Positions 47,970 through 58,196 of a DNA stretch of 64,000 nt are shown here, in pieces. Below the pieces are notes generated by a model that was not told the origin of the DNA, ran no database searches, and saw only the letters and a list, made by a program, of their open reading frames with translations. A program made the position numbers and the translations under genes. Source of the DNA: Hydractinia symbiolongicarpus (lineage: Eukaryota; Cnidaria; Hydrozoa; Anthoathecata; Hydractiniidae). The DNA is taken from contig NC_079884.1 of assembly GCF_029227915.1 (NCBI RefSeq), positions 25,854,001 to 25,918,000 on the forward strand, written 5' to 3'. Position 1 is the first letter of the stretch. The number at the start of each line of letters is the position of its first letter.

Positions 47970-48251
47970 GCAATCAACAACTGTACCCCCAAGACATGGT
48001 TTCCTTTTCTGTCAATACTTGCCTTGTCAACAGTAATAAAGAGAAAAATTAACACATTTTACCCACAATTCGGTTTGTTACAGTTTGTTACAACTTTCTT
48101 TACACAGTGTATATTGCCACACCCATCTATTTTACCTGATGAAGATCAGTTAAAAATTTTATTTTGTTATGAAGATATTGTTAAGTCTGGTGTAGACTTC
48201 AAGCCAAATCATTACGTTCCCCTTTTTCCAGGTTGCAACTTTCTTAACTGA

Positions 48252-49626
48252 AAGTTGCATTTTCCTATTTCAGCATGCAAAAAGCAGTAAAAAACCCTTC
48301 TTAATTCTTCTTTCAAAGTTCAAACGAAACTTGAGTTTAGCCCTATGAATAAACAAATATATCTGAACAAATACATGGGTTGAGGTGTGTTTGTATCATA
48401 TCACATGTATGTATATTTCATCTTCATTATCCTGATCTTTCCATATTCTTATTTTTTTTGTTATTATTGTGTTTTATTTTGCTGTCCATGGCTGGTGTGA
48501 TCATTTGATTCACCTAGTCATGCTGATGAAGCCTGATATTGGCAGAAACAGCAGGAGTTTATAAATAATGAAATATATTCACAATTGTCTCACTTTATTG
48601 TAGTTAATCCCTGTTAATTTTAGTGGTTTTATCTATCTAAAATAAGACGTGTAAGACGGAGATTTGATTCTTATAAAAGATGTTCTTAGGAGATTTTGTT
48701 ATAGCTTAGCGTTTCTTTTGGTCAATTTTATTAATAACTAGATAAATCGGAAGACAATTTTTCGGCGATTTTTGTACCCGCAAAGCTTAAAATTTAGCCC
48801 CCAGCTGCTAAATTCAAGACTCAGTCTTGACTAAGTCTTGAAAAAGTCTGGATCCGCCCCTGGGTAAGAAAACAAAACAGCAAATAAAAATCTTTTCACT
48901 CAGTGAAGCAACCGCGCCTGTAACTATATTTGACATCAATTAGATTTTCACCGACTTTTAAGTTAGCTCACAAAAAGCGCGATAAACTTGATCACTGTGT
49001 GTATGTCTGTAACAAGCAAAGTCGATTAAACTTTCAACAATTTTCTTTAAAAAAAGCTGAAAAATTTCCGCGATAAAACTATAAAACTGTCGCTGTCTTT
49101 TGAAACGTTTGTTCAAATTAATTTTCAGACATGTAATAAAATTGTATTTATTATTGTCAAAAGAAGAAATCGCCATTTTATTAAATAGCTAATTATAATG
49201 AGGAAGTGACTTTTTTTCTAACGGTTTTATTGTCTATTTCATTTATTAATAAAAATTCAACCAACCTGCACTAAATTTCTTATGAAAAATTCACGGGTGA
49301 TTGGTTTTCATTGTTCTTTTGTTGTAACATTTATGATTTATTTGCTCTTAAAGGAAATTAACAACAAACTTGTTGAAGAAAGGTGAGATGAATTTAACGG
49401 TTTATTTATTTGTTCTTCTTTCATTTTTCAGTATCTATACAAGCGGGTTTTTAAAATTAGTAACAAAATTAATCCAGGAACCTGATCTTGCACGCCAAGG
49501 TTGAAACACAAGTGAGTAGCCATATGCAGATATTGTTTAGATAACTGTTATCTCCTCATTTAACTGTTGAAAACTGCGAGTTTGTCCTTTAACAACCGCA
49601 ACTGTTGTTAGCTCATTCGACTGTCA
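48252..49626. other. Intergenic
   Basis: Probable 3' flank of the vertnin-like gene, with AATAAA at about 48346. No gene recognised. A minus-strand frame at 48958-49176 is Lys/Phe-rich chance sequence. Confidence 0.4.
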
Positions 49627-50790
49627 ATGATTGCATGATCTTGTGATAAAAACCAATTATGTTATCAACTAGTTTTTAATTATTCGTAATTTTTTTAATA
49701 TAACCTTTTTATCTTTCAACTTTGTAGTCGTTTTTTTTTTTTTTTAAAACTTCAGCTAAAAAGGGCTTGACTAACAACAACTTAGGAGGATTAAGTAATT
49801 TTTTTTAATATGAAATGTAAGTTTTGTCTCTGATAGTAAACATCTTTGGTGGTGAAATCAAAAATTTGGAGAAAAACGTTTGGGAATAATATATGCCAAA
49901 AATATCTCGCTTAGGGCCATTGATGTATATTAATGTAATAAACTTAAGCTTCTGTGCATATAAAGAACAAACAATTTAGAAAACAACAAAGCTTGTTTTT
50001 AGTGCTTCTCTGAAGTTATTCGACTCCATTAAGTTGTTGTCAGTGTTAAATTCGACGTTTTATCAACGGCTTTTGTTAGTCTTATTCTTCTGCACAAAAA
50101 TTCATACAAACCTCTTGCGCTTGCTTTTCACTTCTCTTTTCATACTGATGAAAATACAAATTGTTAATTGTTTCACCTAAAAAAGGTGACTAGTGATAGA
50201 AAGCAGTTGGATGACGAGAAACAGTGCAATAGCTCAGTGGTGTATTAGCATTTTGACGACCAGCTGAATGGACTTTCACAATTTTTTGCAACAAAGAGTG
50301 ATATAATGCTGGCCAAAGTTTTTTCAAAATAACTAACCGAGCTATGTGGCTTGATTACTTACACTCCAATAGCTCCTCATTGTTGCTGTTACAACAAAAA
50401 CCATAAAAAAAATACCCACAGAGATTACCTTTTTTTCTGAGCCATTTCCACAGAAAAAGATGTGTTGTAATTTAATAATTTAACACAAATTCAAGAAGGT
50501 ATGGACTATTTCAAATCTACCAAGAAGACTTGGATATGTGAAAAACACTTCGAACCACCAAAGATGTTTATTATTAGAGGCAAAACTTATACTTCATAAT
50601 GAAAAAATTTACTTAATACCTCTAAGTTGTTGTTAGCCAAGCCCTTTCCAGCTGAAGTAAAACGAAAATTATGGAAAAAATAGAAAAACGACTACAAAGT
50701 TTAAAGATACAAATGTTATATTAAAATATTTACAAATAATTAAAAACTATAATTGGTTTTTAGAATATTTTTTAAGAATCATGCAATCAT
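49627..50790. mobile_element. DNA transposon with long (about 160-bp) terminal inverted repeats
   Basis: The left arm (about 49627-49805) and right arm (about 50605-50790) are imperfect inverted copies. Shared blocks in order are ATGATTGCATGAT, AAAAACCAATTAT, TTTTTAATTATT, AACTTTGTAGTCGTTTTT, CTTCAGCT..AAAGGGCTTG and CTAACAACAACTTAG. The outer edges are judged from where similarity stops. The 8-bp flanks (GACTGTCA and GTTTTTCA) match only in part, so no target duplication is claimed. A THAP-like remnant lies inside, pointing to a P-element- or Kolobok-like source. Confidence 0.65.
50370..50599 (+). pseudogene. THAP-domain remnant
   Basis: The frame from ATG 50501 to TAA 50597-50599 reads MDYFKSTKKTWICEKHFEPP and then a short tail. 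The W-I-C-E-K-H-F-E-P motif is the second zinc-ligand region of THAP domains. Upstream, in another frame, Cys-rich sequence (APHCCCYNKNHKKN) could be the first ligand pair. The frames are broken and there is no transposase catalytic region. THAP domains are typical N-termini of P-type and Kolobok transposases. Confidence 0.45.
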
Positions 50791-52113
50791 GTTTTTCAGC
50801 ATTTGAAATATTTAAATCTGTTTTAAATTTTGTTTCGTGTTTTTTTTTAAATCAAAGAAAAATTGGTGAAGGTTTTGTATATTGCTATTATACAATTACA
50901 AAGAAGGAAAAAAAGAGATGAGCATGGGCGTAAAAAATGTCTTAAAGGATAAGCAAAGATTTTGGTATCGTTCATCTTTCATGTTTATTTAATGCATTAG
51001 GACGATCTATTTGTAACAATTTTAATACCTGGTAACACTTGGTAACACTTGGTAACACTTGGAACACTTGGTAGTGCTTGCATTCAGACATCAAAGGAAC
51101 AAGTGCTCATAATTATGCCTGGAACTGTGAAAGAAAAGCTTTCTAATACGCAGTGCATAATTAATTGTTGTGTTGAGTTCAACGTGGCAGTACCACAATC
51201 TCTGCCTTGAAATAATATTTTATTAGGTCATTACGAACTCACTTTGGTCAAATTATTGTTCTATTTTCTATTTTTAAAAGAAACTTAGAAATTTTTATAA
51301 ATGCTTAATCTTTCTAGCGGAGATGGTATTGTGGTGTTGTAATCATAAGGTCTCATGTTTGAGTCCCAACTCCGATGCACTTTAAATGCAGTGTTGTCAG
51401 TCCATCTTAACTCGACTATTGACTGTGAACCGGCTTGTGTGTTAGGCAAGCAAGTTAGAGCCATCTTCTACGATCTCTAGCGGTAATGCAACTTAGTTAC
51501 AGTCGAAGGAGAGAAAGAGCAAGCCGTAATGATGCAATTCCAAATGACGTTAAAGCTTTGTTACTTGCTCATTTTATTTGCTTTTAGAGCAATATAATGG
51601 TTGACTATTTATATGTTGTTGATGTGGTGTATTGCTTTAGAAAACTCCATATTGTCATTACATTCTGCATATCACAAAATTTTCTTGTCTCTTTTTTTCC
51701 TGAATTAATCTTGACGTTCTGAAATTCCATATATAAACTACATTTAAAGAAAACGATTATTTCTCGTTTGTCATGTGCCAACCTGAATTAAATATAATTT
51801 GTTTAAAGTAATTAATTATAAACGCTCAAGATTATTTGTAGATCAAATACAATGCTTATTTTTTTGTCATTAAAATATTTTGCAAATCAGTTAGTAAATC
51901 TCTCAAACATACGATTGCACGCATCGACGGATTTTAAAAGTTTAATTAATGTCTACGAATATTATTATTGATCGATATACAGCTACCTAAATTAAACAAA
52001 TTAGTTAACAAATATTGATCACTTGAAACTCAAACATAAATTTAAAAGGGAGATCGCAATTAAATATACTATATATTCAAAATTTTTAAGCTTTTTCCGA
52101 GTAAACTTTGCTG
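50791..52113. other. Intergenic, upstream of the MFSD6-like gene
   Basis: Contains a short tandem repeat of TAACACTTGG (51027-51072, about four copies) and a SINE-like patch (separate entry). Otherwise nothing recognised. Confidence 0.4.
51318..51560 (+). mobile_element. tRNA-like SINE
   Basis: A box A-like 'tggtattgtggtgttgtaatc' (51324-51344) and a box B-like 'atgtttgagtccc' (51355-51367) are set between 'gcggaga' and 'aactccg', which could pair as an acceptor stem. A body of about 190 bp follows. The 3' end is approximate. Confidence 0.45.
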
Positions 52114-53616
52114 ATGATGGATGAATCAACGTCGAAACAAACAAGATCTTGTGTTGGTCCACATTTTATTAAGGAGTTAATTCCCGCAAAATTAGCATAC
52201 ATTGGTATGTACGGGACTATGGGATGTGTGTTGCCATATTTTAATGCTTTCTTAGTATCTGTTGGTTTAACAGTCACTCAAAGTGGACTTATAACTGGAT
52301 TGCGCACCATAGCATCTCTCATTGGAGCCCCTTTTATTGCAATAATTATTGATCACAGTGACCACAAAAGATTTATTGTTCCCAGTATGCTTATAATTCA
52401 TATCGCTGTGACATTCCCAGTACCATGGATTGCAAAAAGTATCATTGGTGATGACGAAGATTTAGCAAGTGACGAAAAGTCTAAATTGTTTTACGTAATG
52501 TTAACGATGGCCTCTTTGATTGCGGTGTTTGGCCTTTCCATCGTCGGCTTCATAGACGCCAATGTGATGGTACTAGTGAAAAAGTATAAAAATAAAACTA
52601 CTTTCGGCTATCAAAGAGTTTTTGGTCCAGTCGGTTTTGCTGCATCGTCTTTTTTTGCTGGATTTGTTTCAGATCAATATCAAATAGAGGGTATGTCGAA
52701 ATACACGGCAGCTTTTATTATGTACCTTCCGTTTATCATTTTGCTATTTATTTCGTTTATTTTTCTTACTCGTTCTTCTGAGAGCGCAGGTCGTACCATG
52801 TTTAAGCCGAAATCTCAAACTATTTCATCTGAAAGGGATGGAAAAAATCAATACACTAAGAATATTAAATTGCCATCAACTGTTTCCATTAAGGACGAAC
52901 CTACCAATAATATAAAATCAGTAAAAGAGAATAAAAGTGAGCAAAACAGATCAGTTGGAAGAAGCACATTCAACACATGCCGCCAACATAAAGTTATGTT
53001 CTTTATCACCATCATGGCTCATATGGGCATCAATTATTCCTTAATCAATGGATTTCAAGCAATTTTTATGGAAAAAGAGTTAGGAACAACAAAAACCATC
53101 ATTGGTGTAGCTTCGGCATTGTCACCAGTATCTGAAATATTAGCATTTCCTGTTTCAGCAAAGCTAATAAAGTTATGTGGTGGTATCTATCCAAGTTTTA
53201 TTATTGCTACATTCTCATATTGCTTGCGATTTTTATCGATGTCTTTTGTTGAAGAACCTTATCTGATGGTACCTATCCAACTCTTCCAGTTTTTTGGGTT
53301 TGCAATATTTTGGGCAGCAGCTGTGGAATACACAAACAAGATAAGTCCCATAAAAATTTCTGTGACAATGTTTACTATTGTCACCAGCGTATATTACAGT
53401 TTAGGAAACATTGTTGGAAATATTGTTGGAGGAGTTATTTATGATAAGTGCGGTGGTAGATGGTTATTTAGAGCGTCATCAATTAATTGTGGCTTTATGA
53501 CTGGTTTAATTGTTTTGTATTTTTTCCTGTATGAAAAAAGAAGCAAAGAACAAATCGAAGGGGTGTATGTTAACAAACATGGAAGCGAAGAAGACACAGT
53601 TGGAAGAAAAAAATAA
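52114..53616 (+). CDS. MFSD6-like major facilitator superfamily membrane protein
   Basis: An intronless 500-aa polytopic membrane protein of the MFS_1-like group that includes MFSD6 and related proton-coupled carriers; the substrate is not predictable. Start chosen at ATG 52114 (MMDESTSKQ); the frame opens slightly upstream with non-ATG codons. Helices 1-3 include AYIGMYGTMGCVLPY and FPVPWIAKS. Helix 4 precedes DANVMVLVKKYK, and FGYQRVFGPVGFA is the typical family signature before helix 5. A hydrophilic loop of about 75 residues (around 230-305) separates the two six-helix halves. Helices 7-12 run from HKVMFFITIMAHMGINYS to GFMTGLIVLYFFLYE. The tail is charged. Twelve helices match the family. 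Its inverted relative at 35431-37005 is a pseudogene and shares an almost identical block with this gene. Confidence 0.85.
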   Translation: MMDESTSKQTRSCVGPHFIKELIPAKLAYIGMYGTMGCVLPYFNAFLVSVGLTVTQSGLITGLRTIASLIGAPFIAIIIDHSDHKRFIVPSMLIIHIAVTFPVPWIAKSIIGDDEDLASDEKSKLFYVMLTMASLIAVFGLSIVGFIDANVMVLVKKYKNKTTFGYQRVFGPVGFAASSFFAGFVSDQYQIEGMSKYTAAFIMYLPFIILLFISFIFLTRSSESAGRTMFKPKSQTISSERDGKNQYTKNIKLPSTVSIKDEPTNNIKSVKENKSEQNRSVGRSTFNTCRQHKVMFFITIMAHMGINYSLINGFQAIFMEKELGTTKTIIGVASALSPVSEILAFPVSAKLIKLCGGIYPSFIIATFSYCLRFLSMSFVEEPYLMVPIQLFQFFGFAIFWAAAVEYTNKISPIKISVTMFTIVTSVYYSLGNIVGNIVGGVIYDKCGGRWLFRASSINCGFMTGLIVLYFFLYEKRSKEQIEGVYVNKHGSEEDTVGRKK

Positions 53617-53915
53617 ATAATTGGTTGACAATTTCCAGGGGAATTTTTATGTTTAATTTAGGAAAGAACTTTTCGATTGCTACATTTAAATTTTGATTAC
53701 ATTCTTATAGCACAATATGCAAAATTACTAGTTGATGCCAAACCGCCTGTAGTGAATTCTAACCCCAACAAATATTTCGTAGAACAGGAATTTTTTTTGC
53801 AATCAATCGTTGGCAAGTTTATTGCTACTACACAGGAAAAAAATTCTAAAGTTTAAATTTTATTTAACTTTAAGTTTTCTGCAAAATAAAGATTTTTAGC
53901 CAATCAAATTTGCAC

Positions 53916-53983
53916 CTTTTGTATTCTTTTGTTACTTTCTCTGTCCTTTGAAGACAGGAAAAATATAACAAAAGAATACAAAG
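53916..53983. repeat. Long imperfect hairpin downstream of the MFSD6-like gene
   Basis: The arm CTTTTGTATTCTTTTGTTA...CTGTC (53916-53945) faces GACAG...TAACAAAAGAATACAAAG (53953-53982). The outer 18 bp and inner 5 bp pair perfectly, and the loop is about 7 nt. It lies 300 bp past the stop, near an AATAAA at 53885. It could be a 3'-UTR structure or a fold-back element. Confidence 0.7.
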
Positions 53984-55468
53984 TGTGATAACATGTCAAA
54001 TTGAAAAATGTTTTTGTTCTGTTCTAGTTTTTGTTTAAGTTTCTGTCCCTAGTTGTGAGCTTATTCAAGGAAAGGGCTTACCGAATCGAGAAATATGGTG
54101 CCTGCAGAGCATGTTAAATCATTTTTTATCTCATATATGCAGGAGATATGAGAGGAGGAGGGTTTTAATTTGGTTGAAGTCAATTTTGCGATTTTCTTTA
54201 AAATAATGCGATGGTGAAGTATTGGTGGTGCAAATTAAATATTGCTATAAAAAGTTGAACCATTGTCAATGAAAAACAATACATGGATACAATGGGGACG
54301 TAAATGATTGTGGTGAAACGAAGCAGTAAATTTAAAAACACCTAAAAAACGACGAAATGCAGCCTACATTAATTTAACAATTGTGACTCACTTCGAATAT
54401 AGGACAAAGTTATACTGAAATTCGTGCAGGTTTTAAATACAACGAAAGATAAAAAAAATTAAAGAAAAACAAAATTAAGAATAAAGATTGTCTTGTTTTA
54501 TATTTAGACCAAATCATGTTTTGTTAATACTCTCACTTCTACCTTGACTAGCAGCAGAATTTACAGAATCGAACACATGAAGATTTTTTCGTGATTTTAA
54601 TTAAACCGGGATTTTTTAACTCTAATTTCTTAACTTTGCTATACTAAACATTTCCTCCAGGGCTGTAGGATTGGAGCATTTTTTTCCTCATTTTATATTA
54701 CTTGGAAAACGCCAGACTCTCCTCCAGCTTGAATGCATCTTTTTAAGTTGCACGCTTCATTTTCTCTCATAGTCTTCTATGGATGGACAACATCTGTTAC
54801 AGTGCTTCTTGTGGCTTAGGCTAAGAAGTTAAAAATAGAGTATGGTCTGTTAGACGTCCCTGTAGTTGAGGTTCATCTTTTCCCTCATTCAGACAATCTA
54901 GAAACGGGGTTGGGATGGGTAAGATAAGATCCAAATGGTAATAAATGTTCTTCTCCCTTTTTGAAGCACCCGAAAGTATTATATACCTTATAATTATAGA
55001 CTTCATAGACCGTTCTTGTGAAGTTTTCCTTAATGAGTTCTTTTTCCTAGTAGCAAAGCAAGAAATTCACTGGAAGCATGTTTCTTGCAGTTTTCGTTTA
55101 AATTTGGTGTGAATTTAAGGTGGCAGTAACCCTTTAAAAAATTTTTTTTTACATAATAAGTTACGAAAGGTTATTTTCAGACTATATATCCATATTTTTT
55201 CTGTTACAACACACTCGTCCCGATTTTATGGCCAAAATACTATTATCTTTCACCAAAAATATTCAGCCTCAACAATTTCTCTTGAAAATAAAATTCATAA
55301 ATAATTAATTAGTTCTGCCGAATATAGTCTAAGTCTACGCGTTTGCGAAACTGTACAGAAAGAAATGACGTAATCATTAAAGAGAAACGTTAATAACAAC
55401 AAAGATGGCGCATTACGTACGAGCTTTAACTTTCGATAGCATTTTCGTTTTACTTTAAAATTTTCAGA

Positions 55469-55493
55469 CATGCTTGGTGGTTCACCAAGCATG
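55469..55493. repeat. Perfect 11-bp hairpin
   Basis: CATGCTTGGTG, loop GTT, CACCAAGCATG. The left arm with its flank (AGACATGCTT) fits the p53-family half-site consensus, but the second half does not. Confidence 0.7.
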
Positions 55494-57879
55494 CAGCCAT
55501 GATACGGTGTGCGGAAATCTCTTTATTCGGAATTTTTTTCTTTTAACAGCGTTCGATGCAGCAGGGGATGCTAACAAAGAATCTTTTGAAAAAAAACAAA
55601 AGGCTATTGTTGAACAAAATAAGAATGAACAAAAAAAATTCCGCACACCGTTTTAACAGGGTTAATCCAAGGTTCATTTAAAAACAGAAGCTGATAACAA
55701 ATAACGAGATTATAAAAAGTTGGAGCTCGTAGAAACCGATTTTTTCCTTGTTTATGATACTTTTTTAATAAATTTTTTTGCTGACTCAGCAATTTTAGTA
55801 TTTAGTTAAAATCATTTTATTATGTATTAAGGCCTATATTTTTAGGAAATAGTAAAAAAAATCGTATTAATAAAACACAATAAATAATTAAGCAATTCAG
55901 ACAGATAAGAAATCATTACTGTTACCTTAATTTAGCAAATATTTTAAATTTGACATGGCGTATTTTGGCAAAAATCACCCCACTCACCGAATTTTTGCCT
56001 TGCCAAAAATTCCCCTTTGTGTTTCGATTTTTTTCCTTAATGCACGTTATCAATGATCAATCTGGTCACGAGGGCTTCGTTTTCGCTTTCTAATATGTAG
56101 TCAGCGCGAAAGTAGTAGTAGCTGCTTGATCAATGACACGAATTATTAACAATGGAAAGTCGCCTATCTTTCCTTTTTACAGCAGTATCTTATGATATTG
56201 ACATTACATTTATTATACTGAAACAAACAAGAAACATGAGTAATTTATGGCGTTAAAGGGCATCATTCTTCACGCATGCGCATGCAGATTAAATATAAAA
56301 GGGAACGAAAGTTCAACTCCCACGAAATTTTCGTGTAAAAAAATTAAAGTAAAGAAAAAATTCGTTACGAATAATCCTGCAAAAAATCTTTCATTACTAA
56401 AACGCGAAAGTGCACCATGTTAAAGTTCGAAACATGACGAAAGGGAATTTCCAGAATTTAAGCATCAACCTATCGCAAGTACTACTAGCAACAATGTTGC
56501 AAAAAATAGTTTTTTTTTTTTTTTTTTAATTTATTTTGCCGTTGAAGAATTTACAGTTTTCCGTAAGAATAAAATACAAATCTTAAGCTATTATATCTTA
56601 TAATCTAAAGATAGGATTGCATATGCTAAAAATATTAGCTAGAGAGGTAAAAAATGGCAGGAGCGAGAAGAAGGCTATAATAGCCTTATCACCAAGCCCC
56701 CAACCTATATAAAAGGTTAGCATTGAAGATGATGAGGAGTTGTGTTATATGTGTCGTACGTTGTAACTGTTAAAGGCAATAAAAAATAGTTAAAGGCAAT
56801 AAAAAAATTAAAGGACAGCGTTTTATAAATAACTACATTATTTCTCAATTTGTTTGCTTTTCTGACTTGATATTTGCTCTGACCAACTTCCCTTTCCCAA
56901 ACAGAATAGAAGAAACAAGTTCTGAAAAACAAAGAAGCGCGTAACCTTTATTCTTAACGAAATGATTTTTATGTCTTAATTTTAGTATTTTTTTCCGTTA
57001 AATGTTTTTCTCTCTCGTTCTTATTTCAATTTAAAGCCAGCGAAAAGTCGCACTTTTGTTATATATGAAACAGAACAGCAGACTGTTGAATTTAGCCAAC
57101 CTCAAACCCAGGGCCTGTAGCGTCTTTTGGAAGATGAAACGCGTTCGGGGCCTTAGTTGTATTTTACCCGATTTTTAATTCCCCCTTTTCTACTACAGCC
57201 GAGATGGAGATTGATTTCGGGGTTCCGTTAAAGTCCATGACGTCACACCAAACCAAAAAAGTTGGAAAGTCCCTTGTACTTTCCCTTTTTTTACTTTATG
57301 AATTTGAACTTCGTAGAATGCCAAATATAGATTTCCTTGTATTTTAACGACACTGAAACTTTGGTGAGTTAGTTTTTTTTTTCTTTCAATGCGCGTTTAA
57401 TAAATTCAGCAGAAACGAGCGTGCAGAAGCAAGCTAGCTACTAGCTGCGAGCCAGAGAGTAGTAAGAATAGAAAGAGAGAGAGAGAAATAAATTTTATTT
57501 GTGGTTTAATCTGCTCTGTTATCTTTGGGAGGATAAAAAACTGTCTTACTTTGCTAATGTAGCGATGATTTTTATCTGCCATGATCAACTTCCCTTCAAA
57601 GTGGTTGTGTGAGATGCAGATAACCTTTCACATTTTAAGCAGTAAGCTCTTTTAACTCTGGTATATATGCATCTTTTTTACTTGCTACGCAAATGCCAGA
57701 GGTTTCTTCTGAAAAGCACGCTGGAATTCATCTATAGTCAGCTAGCTAGCTATGTATACAAACAAAGAAATAAAAAACTATACTGTATATCATGTATGTA
57801 TAGCTAAATACATTGGTAATAGAATCCTTAACTAACAGGTATCAAAATATTTAAGGGATTTTTTGTTTTTGTAGAAGCT

Positions 57880-58163
57880 ATGAGACCATTGTCAACAAAC
57901 CGAGGACCACTTCACTCTGAGGCACTGGATAAAAAATATACTAACCTACTATTAAGGCTGAATGATGATTTGACAAAATCTGATCTTAGAGATTTGAGAT
58001 ACCTTTGTCACATATCAGGTAAGATTTTTTAGCAACTTTGACAATGTGTTTTACAGGATAACAATGATATTTACAGTAAAGATAAATTTTACAGTGGCAC
58101 AGTGAATTTTGATATTTCCAGATTTTATATATATGAAAATCGACAGGCAAAAATACAGCTTGT

Positions 58164-58196
<33 letters not shown>

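Larger units (their letters stand above)
38011..48251 (+). pseudogene. Vertnin-like gene disrupted in exon 2 by a Ty3/gypsy element
   Basis: Exon 1 (38011-38240, start ATG in MAAADMLARVL) ends at AG|GTGAGA in phase 2. Exon 2 starts at 39166 after TTTATTCAG. It reads to 39234, is cut by the retrotransposon, and resumes in the same frame at 47975 (after the duplicated GCAAT), stopping at TGA 48249-48251. Without the insertion the gene gives 191 aa with no stop. The second exon contains TPKTWFPFLSILALSTVIKR, then NTFYP, then KILFCYED and FKPNHYVPLF. This order resembles the conserved N-terminal region of vertnin (VRTN) and a family of uncharacterised cnidarian proteins. That likeness is from memory. 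An in-frame ATG at 37906 would add 35 residues but looks like leader. Function unknown. This allele cannot make the normal protein unless the insertion is removed. Confidence 0.6.
53617..57879. other. Intergenic, 4.3 kb, no gene recognised
   Basis: Contains two marked hairpins (53916-53983 and 55469-55493, separate entries) and a poly-T run at 56511-56528. A short Lys-rich frame (55546-55656, ending KKFRTPF) follows an acceptor-like TTTTAACAG but has no partner exon. 56641-56720 has the look of a repeat ('aggctataatagcctta'). TTTTTGTAG just before 57873 is the acceptor of a 5' intron of the DED gene. Confidence 0.45.

Noticed and set aside
55546-55656. Lys/Glu-rich frame after an acceptor-like TTTTAACAG, ending KKFRTPF
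   Set aside because: No upstream partner exon or domain found; could be chance in AT-rich DNA.
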